From positions 2,626,501 to 2,690,500 of the forward strand of contig NZ_CP020700.1 in assembly GCF_003932715.1 (NCBI RefSeq): DNA of 64,000 nucleotides, read 5' to 3'. Origin of the DNA: Streptomyces tsukubensis (GTDB lineage: Bacteria; Actinomycetota; Actinomycetes; Streptomycetales; Streptomycetaceae). Each line of letters starts with the position of its first letter. Position 1 is the stretch's first letter. Made by a program: the position numbers and the translations under genes. The notes under the pieces are model-generated. The model made no database searches. It saw only the letters and a list, made by a program, of their open reading frames with translations, and was not told the origin of the DNA. Below, in pieces: positions 1 to 9,280 of the stretch.

Positions 1-1
1 G

Positions 2-85
2 AAGGAGGCGTACCTCAGCTTCTGCACCCGCGAGGCGTTCGAGAACAGCGCCGCCATGGCCGACCGTCCGGCGGTGGGACGATGA
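2..85 (+). CDS. desC: C-terminal end of desferrioxamine acyltransferase DesC (partial)
   Basis: Only the last 27 codons lie in the window. The reading frame ends at a TGA that overlaps the desD ATG (ATGA, 82-85), which indicates translational coupling. The visible tail (starts KEAYLSFC, ends RPAVGR) is too short to identify alone. The name rests on position: in Streptomyces the GNAT-type N-acyltransferase desC lies directly before desD, and it acylates hydroxycadaverine in desferrioxamine synthesis. Confidence 0.75.
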   Translation, partial: KEAYLSFCTREAFENSAAMADRPAVGR

Positions 86-1881
86 CCGCCGCCGACGCCG
101 TCGCCCATCTGACGCCCGAGCTGTGGGAGCGGGCCAACCGGCTTCTGGTCCGCAAGGCGCTCTCCGAGTTCGCCCATGAGCGGCTGCTGACACCCGAACC
201 GCTGGACGAGGCGGGCAGCTACCGCGTCCTCAGCGACGACGGGACCGTCGAGTACCGCTTCACGGCCGAACTACGGGCGCTGGACCACTGGGACATCTCC
301 GAGGAGTCGGTGGTCCGCAGCGTACGCGGGGAACTCCTGCCGCCGGACGCCGTCGACCTCTGCATCGAGCTGCGTACGGCACTGGGCCTCAGCGACGACG
401 TCCTGCCGGTGTATCTGGAGGAGATCGCCTCCACCCTGGCGGGGACCGCCTACAAGCTGAGCCTGGAGCCCGTCTCCTCGGCGGAGCTGGTACGGGCCGG
501 TTTCCAGGCCGTCGAGACCGGGATGACCGAGGGCCACCCCTGTTTCGTCGCCAACAACGGCCGGCTCGGCTTCGGGGTCCACGAGTATCTGTCGTACGCG
601 CCGGAGGCGGCGAGCCCGGTCCGGCTGATCTGGCTGGCCGCCCACCGCGAGCGGACCACCTTCACCTCCTGCGCCGACCTGGACTACGACACCCTGGTCC
701 GGGAGGAGCTGGGCGAGGAGACCCTCGCCCGGTTCGCGGCCCTGCTCACCGGGCAGGGGCTCGACCCGGACGACTACTACCTGCTGCCCGTCCATCCGTG
801 GCAGTGGTGGAACAAGCTCTCCGTCACCTTCGCCGCCGAGGTTGCCGAGCGGCGTCTGGTCTGCCTCGGCCCCGGCGACGACGAGTATCTGGCGCAGCAG
901 TCGATCCGTACCTTCTTCAACACCACCACCCCGCACAAGCACTATGTGAAGACGGCCCTGTCCGTCCTCAACATGGGCTTCATGCGCGGCCTCTCGGCGG
1001 CCTACATGGAGGCCACCCCCGCGATCAACGACTGGCTGGCCGGGCTGATCGAACAGGACCCGGTGCTCAAGGAGACCGGTTTCTCCATCATCCGGGAGCA
1101 TGCGGCGATCGGTTACCGGCACCGCCAGTACGAGCTGGCCACCGACCGCTACTCGCCCTACCGCAAGATGCTGGCGGCGCTCTGGCGGGAGAGCCCGGTG
1201 CCGTCGCTGGGTCCGGGCGAGAGCCTGGCGACCATGGCGTCCCTGCTCCACATCGACCGGGACGGGGCGTCGTTCGCCGGTGCCCTGATCGACGCGTCGG
1301 GGCAGACGCCCGCCGACTGGCTGCGGGACTATCTCCGCGCCTACCTCGTCCCCGTACTGCACAGCTTCTACGCGTACGACCTGGCCTATATGCCGCACGG
1401 CGAGAACGTCATCCTCGTCCTCGGCGCCGACGGCACGGTCCGGCGGGCGATCTTCAAGGACATCGCGGAAGAGATCGTGGTCATGGACCCCGACGCAATC
1501 CTGCCGCCCGCCGTGGAACGCGTCCGGGCCGAGGTCCCCGAAGACATGAAGCTGCTGTCGGTCTTCACCGACGTCTTCGACTGCTTCTTCCGCTTCCTGT
1601 CGGCGGCGCTGGCCGCCGAGGGCCGGATCGACGAGGACGCCTTCTGGGCGGCGGTCGCCGACTGCGCCCGGGAGTACCAGGCGTCCGTACCGCATCTGGC
1701 GGACCGGTTCGCCGAGTACGACCTCTTCGCACCCGAGTTCGCGCTCTCCTGCCTCAACCGGCTCCAGCTGCGGAACAACCGGCAGATGGTCGATCTGGCG
1801 GACCCGTCCGCCGCGCTCCAGCTCGTCGGCACCCTCCGCAACCCGCTGGCCGCCGTCCCGGCCGCGGCGGCGGCCCCCTGA
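82..1881 (+). CDS. desD: DesD, NRPS-independent siderophore synthetase (IucA/IucC family)
   Basis: The 599-residue product has the usual length for DesD. It shows IucA/IucC-family motifs: GHPCFVANNGRLGFG near residue 155, HPWQWW near 238, the ATP/substrate segment TTPHKHYVKT near 284, and MPHGEN near 437. DesD condenses and cyclises N-hydroxy-N-succinyl-cadaverine units with ATP to give desferrioxamine E/B in the cytoplasm. The start overlaps the desC stop by 4 nt, so this is the last gene of a desABCD-type operon whose iron-regulated promoter would lie upstream, outside the window. Two hairpins follow the stop. Confidence 0.95.
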   Translation: MTAADAVAHLTPELWERANRLLVRKALSEFAHERLLTPEPLDEAGSYRVLSDDGTVEYRFTAELRALDHWDISEESVVRSVRGELLPPDAVDLCIELRTALGLSDDVLPVYLEEIASTLAGTAYKLSLEPVSSAELVRAGFQAVETGMTEGHPCFVANNGRLGFGVHEYLSYAPEAASPVRLIWLAAHRERTTFTSCADLDYDTLVREELGEETLARFAALLTGQGLDPDDYYLLPVHPWQWWNKLSVTFAAEVAERRLVCLGPGDDEYLAQQSIRTFFNTTTPHKHYVKTALSVLNMGFMRGLSAAYMEATPAINDWLAGLIEQDPVLKETGFSIIREHAAIGYRHRQYELATDRYSPYRKMLAALWRESPVPSLGPGESLATMASLLHIDRDGASFAGALIDASGQTPADWLRDYLRAYLVPVLHSFYAYDLAYMPHGENVILVLGADGTVRRAIFKDIAEEIVVMDPDAILPPAVERVRAEVPEDMKLLSVFTDVFDCFFRFLSAALAAEGRIDEDAFWAAVADCAREYQASVPHLADRFAEYDLFAPEFALSCLNRLQLRNNRQMVDLADPSAALQLVGTLRNPLAAVPAAAAAP

Positions 1882-1884
1882 GCG

Positions 1885-1930
1885 GACGGGCATCCCCCGA
1901 ACACGGTCCCTCGGGGGGTGCCCGTCCTTT
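1885..1930 (+). terminator. Hairpin terminator after desD
   Basis: GACGGGCA with the following C-run (1885-1900) pairs with TCGGGGGG TGCCCGTC (1911-1926) around a 10-nt loop, followed by CTTTCC. The stem is about 16 bp with one wobble. It lies 3 nt after the desD stop. Confidence 0.75.
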
Positions 1931-1934
1931 CCCC

Positions 1935-1973
1935 GCTGTGTCCGTACGGCCCGGGAGGCCGTACGGACACAGC
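1935..1973. terminator. Perfect 17-bp inverted repeat, bidirectional terminator
   Basis: GCTGTGTCCGTACGGCC (1935-1951), a loop CGGGA, and the exact reverse complement (1957-1973). It sits between the convergent desD and hexosaminidase genes, 13 nt from the latter's stop, so it can stop transcription from both sides. Confidence 0.75.
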
Positions 1974-1985
1974 GGCACGCGCCCG

Positions 1986-3647
1986 TCAGTTCTTCGGCCA
2001 GGCCACCGTCGGTGAACGGTGGAAGGCGATGCCCAGCGCGGACATCCGCCCGGCCTGCGCCGCCAGCCTCGGCTCGTACTCGGCCCACGGGATACCCCCG
2101 CCGGACCAGCCCTTCTCCGCCACACCGAGCAGCCGCGGGAAGGCCATCTGCTCCAGCTGCGCGCTGTTGACCAGCGTCTCCGTCCAGATCGGGGCCTCGA
2201 CCCCGAGCACCGCCTCGTCCGGTACGCCCACATCCTTCAGATAGCGGGCGGGGTCCCAGTCGTAGGAGCGGTCGACCTCGACGCGGCCCGCCCAGGAGAG
2301 TCCCAGCGGATGCCGGTAGGTGTACTGCATATCCAGATAGACCCGGTCGGCCGGGGAGAGGATCAGCTTCGTCCCCTTCTTCACGGCGTCCGCGACCCGC
2401 TTCCGCTCGGCCTTCTCCGTCCGGTCCGTGCCCCAGTACTGGGCGAGCACCTCTTCGTCGGCCCCGGCTCCGGCGATCTCGTGCCAGGCCATCACCTTCT
2501 TGCCGTGCTTCGCGACGATCTCCCGCACCCGGTTCATAAAGGTGCGGTAGTCCTTCTTGCTGGTGCTGTCGGCCTCGTCGCCGCCGATGTGGAGGTACTC
2601 GCCGGGGGTCATCGCGGCCAGCTCCCGGATCACGTCCTCCACGAAGTCGTACGTCTCCTCCTTGCCGACGCACAGCGAGCTGAACCCCGTGTCCACCCCG
2701 GTGTGGACGGGGTCGCGGAAGCCGTGGCAGCTCAGCTCGGGATAGGAAGCGATCGCCGCCGCCGTATGGCCCGGCATGCCGATCTCGGGGATCACGTCCA
2801 TATGGCGGCTCGCCGCGTACGCCACGATCTCCCGGTACTGCGCCTTGGTGTAGAAGCCGCCCTTGCCGCCGCCGACGGCGGTGGCCGCGCCGACGGTGGT
2901 CAGCTTCGGCCGGGAGTCGATCGCGATCCGCCAGCCCTGGTCGTCGGTGAGATGGAGATGCAGCTTGTTGATCTTGTAGAGGGCGAGCTGGTCTATGTAC
3001 CGCTTGACCTGCGCGACCGTGAAGAAGTGCCGGGCGACATCGAGCATCGCGCCCCGGTAGGCGTACCGGGGGGTGTCGGTGATCGTGCCGCCGGGGAAGC
3101 GCCAGACAGCGGTCTGCCGGGTGTCCATCTCGACCGCGGGCGGCAGCAGCTGCCGCAGGGTCTGGACCCCGCGGAAGAGCCCGGCGGGCTCCCGGGCCAC
3201 CACGGAGACCGTGGCCTGCGAGGACGTCAGCCGGTAGCCCTCGGCGCCCAGATCCCGCCGGGCCGGGTCCAGCCGGAGCTGGATGCCGTCGGTGCCCGCC
3301 CCGGGGGTCACGGGCAGCCGATAGCCGGTGGAGGGGCGCAGGACCGCCGCCAGATAGTCGCCGACGGCCCGGACGGCGGGCCGGTCGTCGACCCGGATCG
3401 CGGCAGCGGGGGCAAGCGTGTACCCCGGTCCCGAGGGGCGGACGGAGGCGGGGGCGGGCACCACGTTCCCCAAGGGCGCGGAGGACACCGGTGGACGGCG
3501 GGGGGACTCCTCGCCGGAACCGGCGTCTCCCCCGCCGCCGAAGCAGCCCGTACCTGCCACGGCGGTGAGGAGCAGCACGCCGAGCAGGCGCCGCCCGGGG
3601 CGGCGGGGGGCCCGGAGCGGGCCGGGGCGGGGTCGGAGCAGTCGCAC
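1986..3647 (-). CDS. Beta-N-acetylhexosaminidase, GH20 lipoprotein
   Basis: 553 residues from a GTG at 3647, chosen because GAAGGGAAG precedes it at good spacing and it puts a signal peptide at the N terminus; a longer frame begins at 3761. The lipobox is AGTGC (Cys35), giving a membrane-anchored exoenzyme. A GH20 N-terminal domain lies at about 60-190 and the (beta/alpha)8 catalytic domain follows. The family's catalytic pair is visible as HIGGDEAD (Asp357-Glu358). It would release GlcNAc from the non-reducing ends of chitobiose or glycans. A DasR-like operator lies about 60 bp upstream, matching control by GlcNAc supply. Confidence 0.92.
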   Translation of the reverse strand: MRLLRPRPGPLRAPRRPGRRLLGVLLLTAVAGTGCFGGGGDAGSGEESPRRPPVSSAPLGNVVPAPASVRPSGPGYTLAPAAAIRVDDRPAVRAVGDYLAAVLRPSTGYRLPVTPGAGTDGIQLRLDPARRDLGAEGYRLTSSQATVSVVAREPAGLFRGVQTLRQLLPPAVEMDTRQTAVWRFPGGTITDTPRYAYRGAMLDVARHFFTVAQVKRYIDQLALYKINKLHLHLTDDQGWRIAIDSRPKLTTVGAATAVGGGKGGFYTKAQYREIVAYAASRHMDVIPEIGMPGHTAAAIASYPELSCHGFRDPVHTGVDTGFSSLCVGKEETYDFVEDVIRELAAMTPGEYLHIGGDEADSTSKKDYRTFMNRVREIVAKHGKKVMAWHEIAGAGADEEVLAQYWGTDRTEKAERKRVADAVKKGTKLILSPADRVYLDMQYTYRHPLGLSWAGRVEVDRSYDWDPARYLKDVGVPDEAVLGVEAPIWTETLVNSAQLEQMAFPRLLGVAEKGWSGGGIPWAEYEPRLAAQAGRMSALGIAFHRSPTVAWPKN

Positions 3648-3705
3648 GGAGCTTCCCTTCAACGGGCGTCGAACCACGCGCCATGGTCGCTCAGCCCCCC
3701 GAATG

Positions 3706-3717
3706 CGGTCCAGACCT
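3706..3717. promoter_or_regulatory. DasR-like operator (dre) upstream of hexosaminidase
   Basis: CGGTCCAGACCT matches 9 of 12 positions of the DasR core TGGTCTAGACCA, and GGTC-CA-GACC is a near-palindrome. It lies 59 bp upstream of the GTG start, a typical operator distance. This is weaker than the sites at the chitinase and LPMO genes. Confidence 0.45.
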
Positions 3718-3841
3718 CTGGTAGCCCTGTGGACAACCGGGGCCCAACCGGAACCCGTCACCGGGCGCTCGGCCGAACCCCCTTGCCGGGCAACGGGATC
3801 CGGCCCGGTCGTCCGGTGGCGGGAATGAAAGAATCGGACCC

Positions 3842-4711
3842 ATGGCGGAAATCATCCAGAAAGACGGCACGTGGAGCTTCGACGGGGACTCCGTGCGCAT
3901 CGTGCCCGGCTCCGACAAGAGCGTGGGCGTGCTGCGCCAGGCGCTCGGTGAGCTGAACGTACCGCTGGAGGCCGTCGCGGGGGTGTCCTACGAGCCGGGG
4001 CGGAAGTCCGGGCGGCTGCGGCTGCGGCTGCGCAGCGGGGCCGATCCGCTGCTCCAGCTCGCCGGCGGCCGTCTGAAGGAGAGCTGGGACCCCTACTCCC
4101 TCGGTGTGGAAGCGGACCGGGCCGGGGTGGCCGAGTACTTCGTGGACGAGGTCCGCAACGCCCTGCTGATCGAACAGATCGGCAGCGAGCAGGTCGACCG
4201 CTATCTGATGCCGGGGCCGGCCGTGCCGATCACCGCGTCGGCGGGCGACGGCACCGCCGAGTTCGACGGCGAACAGATCCGGCTCTCGTGGAACTGGAAG
4301 ACCGAGGACGCCAAGGCCTCCGGCGGTCCGCGCACGATCGGCATCGGAGACGTCGAGGCCGTGGACTGGCTGCCTGCCGCCACCCTGGAGAGCGGCTACC
4401 TCCGCTTCACCCTGACCCGGATCCGCTCCTCCGCCCCGGCCAAGCACGATCCGCACGCCATCGACCTGTGGGGCTTCCGGAAGGACCCCCTGATGGGTCT
4501 GGTGGGCGCCGCCGTGGTGGCCAGACTGCCGCATCCGTACGCCGCGAAGACCGCCCCCGCCCCCGAACTGACGAAGGCGCCCTCCGCCCCGGCGGAGGAC
4601 CACGACACCCTGCTGCGGCGCCTCCGGGAGCTGGGCGAACTGCACCGTTCGGGCATCCTCACCGACGAGGAGTTCAGCGCCGCCAAGCAGGCCGTACTGA
4701 AGCGCCTCTGA
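3842..4711 (+). CDS. DUF4429 domain protein with C-terminal SHOCT motif
   Basis: 289 residues. The first ~235 form two similar beta-rich modules, with a WSFDGDSVRI-like strand near residue 10 and AEFDGEQIRLSWNW near 145, as in the DUF4429 family of actinobacteria. The last ~32 residues are a SHOCT helix pair (ELHRSGILTDEEFSAAKQAVL), a short oligomerisation motif often found at the end of such proteins. There are no membrane segments or signal peptide. The function is unknown. A strong hairpin terminator follows at 4759. Confidence 0.85.
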   Translation: MAEIIQKDGTWSFDGDSVRIVPGSDKSVGVLRQALGELNVPLEAVAGVSYEPGRKSGRLRLRLRSGADPLLQLAGGRLKESWDPYSLGVEADRAGVAEYFVDEVRNALLIEQIGSEQVDRYLMPGPAVPITASAGDGTAEFDGEQIRLSWNWKTEDAKASGGPRTIGIGDVEAVDWLPAATLESGYLRFTLTRIRSSAPAKHDPHAIDLWGFRKDPLMGLVGAAVVARLPHPYAAKTAPAPELTKAPSAPAEDHDTLLRRLRELGELHRSGILTDEEFSAAKQAVLKRL

Positions 4712-4758
4712 GCCCTTTCCCCGGCCAGGTCCGAGGACAGGCCGGAGAAAGCCAGGGG

Positions 4759-4786
4759 ATCCTGCCCGGAATCGGGCAGGATTCTT
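4759..4786 (+). terminator. Rho-independent terminator after the DUF4429 gene
   Basis: ATCCTGCCCG, loop GAAT, CGGGCAGGAT: a perfect 10-bp stem followed by TCTT. Confidence 0.8.
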
Positions 4787-4819
4787 GCATTCGGGGAGAT
4801 CGACCCGCAGTATCGACGG

Positions 4820-5143
4820 GTGCTCGAACACCGCCCGCCCGGTCGTCCCTCATCCTCCGCGTCGCCACCCTCACACCCCGCGCACGCGCACGACGACCTC
4901 GTCGACCATCTGGTCCGCTCCACCGCGCTCCCGCGCGGCGAGGCGGTCCGGGTCGTCTTCGACGTGCTGGCGTACTTCGACGAGAAGACAGAGGTCTACG
5001 TCCGCCGCCGCCACCGGGAGCTCCAGTCGGGCGGCCTGGCGAACGCCGAGATCTTCGAGCGGATCGCGGCCGAGCTGCCGCGCCGCGCGGTGGCACCGCC
5101 GGAGCTGTCGCTCCGGCAGCTGCGCCGCATGGTCTACGGCTGA
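4820..5143 (+). CDS. Small conserved hypothetical upstream of glmS
   Basis: 107 residues from a GTG at 4820, the first start in the frame. The first ~22 residues are low complexity. The rest (HDDLVDHLVRSTALPR to LRQLRRMVYG) is a compact, predicted helical, charged domain with no membrane segment or recognised catalytic motif. It lies 37 nt before glmS in the same direction, with no terminator between, so co-transcription is likely. The start is uncertain because no good ribosome-binding site precedes the GTG. Confidence 0.7.
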   Translation: MLEHRPPGRPSSSASPPSHPAHAHDDLVDHLVRSTALPRGEAVRVVFDVLAYFDEKTEVYVRRRHRELQSGGLANAEIFERIAAELPRRAVAPPELSLRQLRRMVYG

Positions 5144-5180
5144 CGGACGATCTCTCACCTACGGAGGGGCAAGAACCTTT

Positions 5181-6998
5181 ATGTGCGGAATTGTCGGTTA
5201 CATCGGTAAGCGTGATGTGGCACCACTGCTGCTGGAGGGCCTGCAGCGACTGGAGTACCGGGGTTACGACTCCGCGGGCATCGTGATCACCGGCCCCAAG
5301 GGCGGCGGGCTGAAGCTGGTCAAGGCCAAGGGCCGGGTCCGCGATCTGGAGGCCAGGGTCCCCAAGCGGTTCGCCGGGACCACCGGAATCGCCCACACCC
5401 GCTGGGCCACCCACGGCGCGCCGAGCGACGAGAACGCCCACCCCCACCTCTCGGCCGACGAGAAGGTCGCCGTCGTCCACAACGGCATCATCGACAACGC
5501 CTCCGATCTGCGCGCCCGGCTGGAGGCCGAGGGCGTGGTCTTCGCCTCCGAGACCGACACCGAGGTCCTCACCCATCTGATCGCCCGCTCCGCGGCCGAG
5601 ACGCTGGAGGAGAAGGTCCGCCACGCCCTGAAGGTGGTCGAGGGCACCTACGGCATCGCCGTGATGCACGCCGACTTCACCGACCGGATCGTGGTCGCCC
5701 GCAACGGCTCCCCCGTCGTCCTCGGCATCGGCGAGAAGGAGATGTTCGTCGCCTCCGACGTCGCCGCGCTGGTCGCCCACACCCGCCAGATCGTCACCCT
5801 CGACGACGGCGAGATGGCCACCCTCAAGGCCGACGACTTCCGCACCTACACCACCGAGGGGTCGACCACGACGGCGACGCCGACCACCGTGGAGTGGGAG
5901 GCCGAGTCGTACGACATGGGCGGCCACGACACGTACATGCACAAGGAGATCAGCGAGCAGGCCGACGCGGTCGACCGCGTGCTGCGCGGCCGTATCGACG
6001 ACCGGTTCTCCACCGTGCACCTGGGCGGGCTCAACCTCGACGCCCGCGAGGCCCGCTCCATCCGCCGGGTCAAGATCCTCGGCTGCGGCACCTCGTACCA
6101 CGCGGGCATGATCGGCGCCGGGCTGATCGAATCGCTGGCCCGGATCCCCGCGGACGCCGAACCCGCCTCCGAGTTCCGCTACCGCAATCCGGTCGTCGAC
6201 CCCGACACCCTCTACATCGCCGTCTCGCAGTCCGGCGAGACCTACGACGTCCTCGCCGCCGTCCAGGAGCTGAAGCGCAAGGGCGCCCGGGTGCTGGGCG
6301 TGGTCAACGTGGTCGGCTCCGCGATCGCCCGGGAGGCCGACGGCGGCGTGTACGTCCACGCGGGCCCCGAGGTCTGCGTGGTCTCCACCAAGTGCTTCAC
6401 CAACACCGTCGTCGCCTTCGCGCTGCTCGCGCTCCACCTCGGCCGGATCCGGGACCTCTCGGTCTCCGAGGGCAAGCGGATCATCGAGGGCCTGCGCCGG
6501 CTGCCGGAGCAGATCGCGGAGATCCTCCAGGCCGAGGACGACATCAAGAAGCTCGCCGAGGAGTACGCGGGCGCCCAGTCGATGATGTTCATCGGACGGG
6601 TGCGCGGCTATCCGGTGGCGCTGGAGGCTTCGCTGAAGCTGAAGGAGATCTCGTACATCCACGCCGAGGCCTACCCGGCGTCCGAGCTGAAGCACGGTCC
6701 GCTGGCGCTGATCGAGCCCGCGCTGCCGACGGTCGCGATCGTCCCCGACGACGATCTGCTGGAGAAGAACCGCGCCGCGCTGGAGGAGATCAAGGCCCGC
6801 AGCGGCCGGATCCTGGCCGTGGCCCACCGGGAGCAGGAGAAGGCCGACCACACGGTCGTCGTCCCGAAGAACGAGAACGAGCTGGACCCGATCCTGATGG
6901 GCATCCCGCTCCAGCTCTTCGCCTACCACACGGCCCTGGCCATGGGCCGGGACATCGACAAGCCGCGCAACCTGGCGAAGTCCGTCACCGTGGAGTGA
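5181..6998 (+). CDS. glmS: Glutamine-fructose-6-phosphate aminotransferase (isomerizing), GlmS
   Basis: 605 residues. The start MCGIVGYIG puts the nucleophilic Cys at position 2, and GGAGGGG lies 12 nt upstream. The N-terminal class II glutamine amidotransferase domain (1-~225; TRWATHGAPS, HNGIIDN) is followed by two SIS sugar-isomerase domains (CGTSYHAGMI and SQSGETYDV; later VALEASLKLKEISYIHAEA and LKHGPLALI). The C terminus NLAKSVTVE is the conserved GlmS ending. It makes glucosamine-6-phosphate for peptidoglycan. No glmS ribozyme is expected or seen; the leader is only 37 nt. Many streptomycetes carry two glmS genes, so this may not be the sole copy. Confidence 0.96.
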   Translation: MCGIVGYIGKRDVAPLLLEGLQRLEYRGYDSAGIVITGPKGGGLKLVKAKGRVRDLEARVPKRFAGTTGIAHTRWATHGAPSDENAHPHLSADEKVAVVHNGIIDNASDLRARLEAEGVVFASETDTEVLTHLIARSAAETLEEKVRHALKVVEGTYGIAVMHADFTDRIVVARNGSPVVLGIGEKEMFVASDVAALVAHTRQIVTLDDGEMATLKADDFRTYTTEGSTTTATPTTVEWEAESYDMGGHDTYMHKEISEQADAVDRVLRGRIDDRFSTVHLGGLNLDAREARSIRRVKILGCGTSYHAGMIGAGLIESLARIPADAEPASEFRYRNPVVDPDTLYIAVSQSGETYDVLAAVQELKRKGARVLGVVNVVGSAIAREADGGVYVHAGPEVCVVSTKCFTNTVVAFALLALHLGRIRDLSVSEGKRIIEGLRRLPEQIAEILQAEDDIKKLAEEYAGAQSMMFIGRVRGYPVALEASLKLKEISYIHAEAYPASELKHGPLALIEPALPTVAIVPDDDLLEKNRAALEEIKARSGRILAVAHREQEKADHTVVVPKNENELDPILMGIPLQLFAYHTALAMGRDIDKPRNLAKSVTVE

Positions 6999-7426
6999 CC
7001 CGCGGGGGCGGCCCCGCCCCCGTGTCCTGTCGCCCAGCCGGTCCCCCGCGCGTCGCCACCGTGTCACGCGGGGGACGGCACCGGCCGGAACGGCTCACCG
7101 CCCGGCCCGCGCCCGCTCGGCTCGCGGCCGTCACTCCGCGGCCGGCGGGACGTCCTGAGAAGCCCGGCACCTGAACCGGTGGGGGAAACCCCCTGCGGGT
7201 ACGTCGCGGTGCGAGGTCGTCTCCTGACGCCGGACAGCGGCGAACACATCCGGCCCGGCTGGCCGTTATGTACCCGGTACGGCCGCGCCGAGCACCTCGG
7301 AACGGACCCGGATTCCGACCGGCCCGCCCGGCGACCGCCCGAGCCCGGCACCACATGCACCAGGCGCCGCGCGCATTACGGCGGAGGGGGTACGGAGCGG
7401 GTCGCGGCCTCAAGGAAAGACGACGC
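6999..7426. other. Intergenic gap between convergent glmS and usp
   Basis: 428 bp with no convincing gene. A short G/C hairpin (CGGGGGC at 7003, GCCCCCG at 7016-7022) just after the glmS stop may act as a weak terminator. Open frames here lack ribosome-binding sites and family motifs. No repeats shared with other gaps were noticed. Confidence 0.5.
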
Positions 7427-7948
7427 TCAGGGAATGACGACGACGGGGCGCTGTGCGCGCCGCGCCAGCCGGCCGGCGACCGAACCGAAGATGCGTCCCA
7501 CGATCCCGTGCGTCGAGCCGACGACGATGGCGTCGGCCGAGTACTCCCGGCCGACCTCCTCCAGCTCGTGGCAGATGTCGCCGCCGCGCTCCACCAGGAT
7601 CCACGGGACCTCGGAGAGATAATCGGCGCAGGCCAGCTCCAGGCCGAGCACCTCGGTGCGATGGTCGGGCACATCGACGAAGACGGGGGGCTCGCAGCCC
7701 GCCCAGACGGTGGTCGGCAGCCGGTTGGCGACATGGACGATGATCAGACCCGAACCCGAACGCCGGGCCATGCCGATCGCATAGGCGAGCGCCCGCTCAC
7801 TGGAGGTCGAACCGTCGAAGCCGACGACGACACCGTGGCGGAACGCCGGATCGCAGGAAGGGCGCGCTTCTTCCGCCGCTCGCAGATCCGACAGGGGGTC
7901 GGCTACCTGCTTGCGGTCCGCGGGTTCGGGGATCTCATGACCGGCCAT
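7427..7948 (-). CDS. Universal stress protein (UspA family)
   Basis: 173 residues. A short variable N terminus is followed by one USP domain starting HGVVVGFDGSTSSERAL near residue 38 and ending VVGSTHGIVGRIFGSVAGRL...VVVIP. The ATP-binding signature of the family (G-2x-G-9x-G-S/T) is present in a variant form (GSTHGIVGRIFGS), so nucleotide binding is likely but not certain. A gene of this family next to adpA is, from memory, usual in Streptomyces. Confidence 0.88.
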   Translation of the reverse strand: MAGHEIPEPADRKQVADPLSDLRAAEEARPSCDPAFRHGVVVGFDGSTSSERALAYAIGMARRSGSGLIIVHVANRLPTTVWAGCEPPVFVDVPDHRTEVLGLELACADYLSEVPWILVERGGDICHELEEVGREYSADAIVVGSTHGIVGRIFGSVAGRLARRAQRPVVVIP

Positions 7949-8456
7949 GGGTGTCTCGGCGAAGAAAGTCCTCTGTGGAATCAGCGGAAGGGGGGAACAA
8001 CAGAGCAGGCTGAGCGGTGCTGTGTCCGGGAATCATCTTCCCTGGCCCATACCCGCAAGGGTACGGCGACACTCCTCTCCTGCCCAAGGGCTGTCCCCAC
8101 CGGGCGTTCCACGGAGCATGCCCGAGGGCGTCCTCGTTGGCAATGCCGTGTGGTGCCTACAGCGGACCGGAAGCCACCGGCGGCCGGTGGACGGCCCGGC
8201 CGCCCCGGCCGGTCGGCGGGACCGCCGAGGGGGGTGCGCCCCGCTCGGGGCCGGGCGGAGGTGTTCGAGGGGCCCGGACGGCCCCGGCAACCGCCGTACA
8301 GCAGGTCACGGCGGAGCGGCCGGGCGGGCGGCCGTGTTCCGTTCGGGTGCGGTCCATGCGGTCGAGACAGTGTCTGCCGCAGTGACCGGAAGGCAGCGGT
8401 CCTCGTTGGCTCCTCGGACACCCGCAGCCGTGACCGCAGCCCGGAGGAGGCCTTCC
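7949..8456. other. Divergent promoter region between usp and the 141-aa membrane protein gene
   Basis: 508 bp without a supportable gene. A small inverted repeat TACCC-GCAA-GGGTA (8050-8063) lies about 100 bp upstream of the usp start and could be an operator. G/C-rich inverted segments occur around 8175-8230. No clear -35/-10 pair could be assigned. Confidence 0.4.
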
Positions 8457-8882
8457 GTGCCGACGCATCCGTCCGCCGCCCCGCCGACCGCTTCGTCCGA
8501 GCACACCAGCCCGTACTCCGCCGCCACGGCCGGCCCTTCCGCGCGCCCCGCGCCCCCGGCGGCCGGGGACGCCGCCCCCGCCCCCTCCGGCGGCACAGCC
8601 GACCCGGCCGGCGACCCGGCCGGGGACGTCGTCCGCTGGGCCGCCTTCAGCTGCCTGCTCGTGCCGGTCGTCCTCATCGTCTACGGGGCGTCCGTCGGCG
8701 GCGCCACGGCGGCCGCCCTCGGCCTGGCCGCGGTGACCGCGGCCTGCCGGGTGCTGCTGCGCCATTCCGAACGCAACGCCGCCCGGGCCGCCGCGGCACA
8801 GGGGCCCCGGACGCCCGAGCGGCCCGGCCGGGGGGTCCGGTCCGGCGGCCGTCACGGTGCCGGAAGTACCCCCGGCGAGTGA
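8457..8882 (+). CDS. Small membrane protein, hypothetical
   Basis: 141 residues from a GTG preceded by GGAGGAGG six bases upstream, a strong start. An Ala/Pro/Ser-rich, probably disordered N-terminal half (1-60) is followed by two hydrophobic segments (AAFSCLLVPVVLIVYGAS and GGATAAALGLAAVTAACRVL) joined by a short turn, then a basic tail. This predicts a two-pass membrane protein of unknown function. It lies just upstream of the adpA leader. Confidence 0.7.
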   Translation: MPTHPSAAPPTASSEHTSPYSAATAGPSARPAPPAAGDAAPAPSGGTADPAGDPAGDVVRWAAFSCLLVPVVLIVYGASVGGATAAALGLAAVTAACRVLLRHSERNAARAAAAQGPRTPERPGRGVRSGGRHGAGSTPGE

Positions 8883-9280
8883 GCGGGATCCGGCCCGTTC
8901 GCACACCTGGACCCGTATAGTTTCAGCCAAGTTCACGCCATGGCGCATCCCTTGGCGAAATGGCCTGCCAACCCCCTTGTCAGCAGGCCGGAAAGGGTCT
9001 TCGCCGACGGTGGCACCCTATGGGGACGGGCCATGCACGAGAGGCGCACTTCCCTCGCGGGCTTGCAGATGGAACGCTTCGTGATCGAATGCTTCGCGCC
9101 AACTTGCCGGACCGACATAGCGGGGCATGCCGAACTTGTCTCGTCGGCACCACGGGACGCAGTAGATTCGATCATGAGTATCGAAGGCTCCGGTACTCGC
9201 GCACAACCAAGGGGAAAAGTGCAGGAGCGAACGGCCCGAAAAGAACGGGGAGACGCGAAAACCGAGGGGGGCTTAGCGTC
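8883..9280 (+). promoter_or_regulatory. Long leader/promoter region of adpA
   Basis: 398 bp before the adpA ATG, with no gene. In other Streptomyces, adpA has a long leader and is controlled by a gamma-butyrolactone receptor or by itself. Candidate -10 boxes are TATAGT (8916-8921) and TAGATT (9163-9168), but neither has a -35 at standard spacing. TGGC-rich stretches around 8950-8990 resemble AdpA half-sites only loosely. Confidence 0.45.

Noticed and set aside
271..3684. Very long minus-strand open frame (1137 codons) across desD and the hexosaminidase gene
   Set aside because: It is antisense to two well-identified genes, Arg/Pro/Gly-rich, and has no motifs; long empty frames are normal in DNA of this G+C content.
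9136..9168. TTGTCT and TAGATT as an adpA promoter
   Set aside because: The spacer is 21 bp, too long for a standard sigma factor site; kept only as an uncertain -10 candidate.
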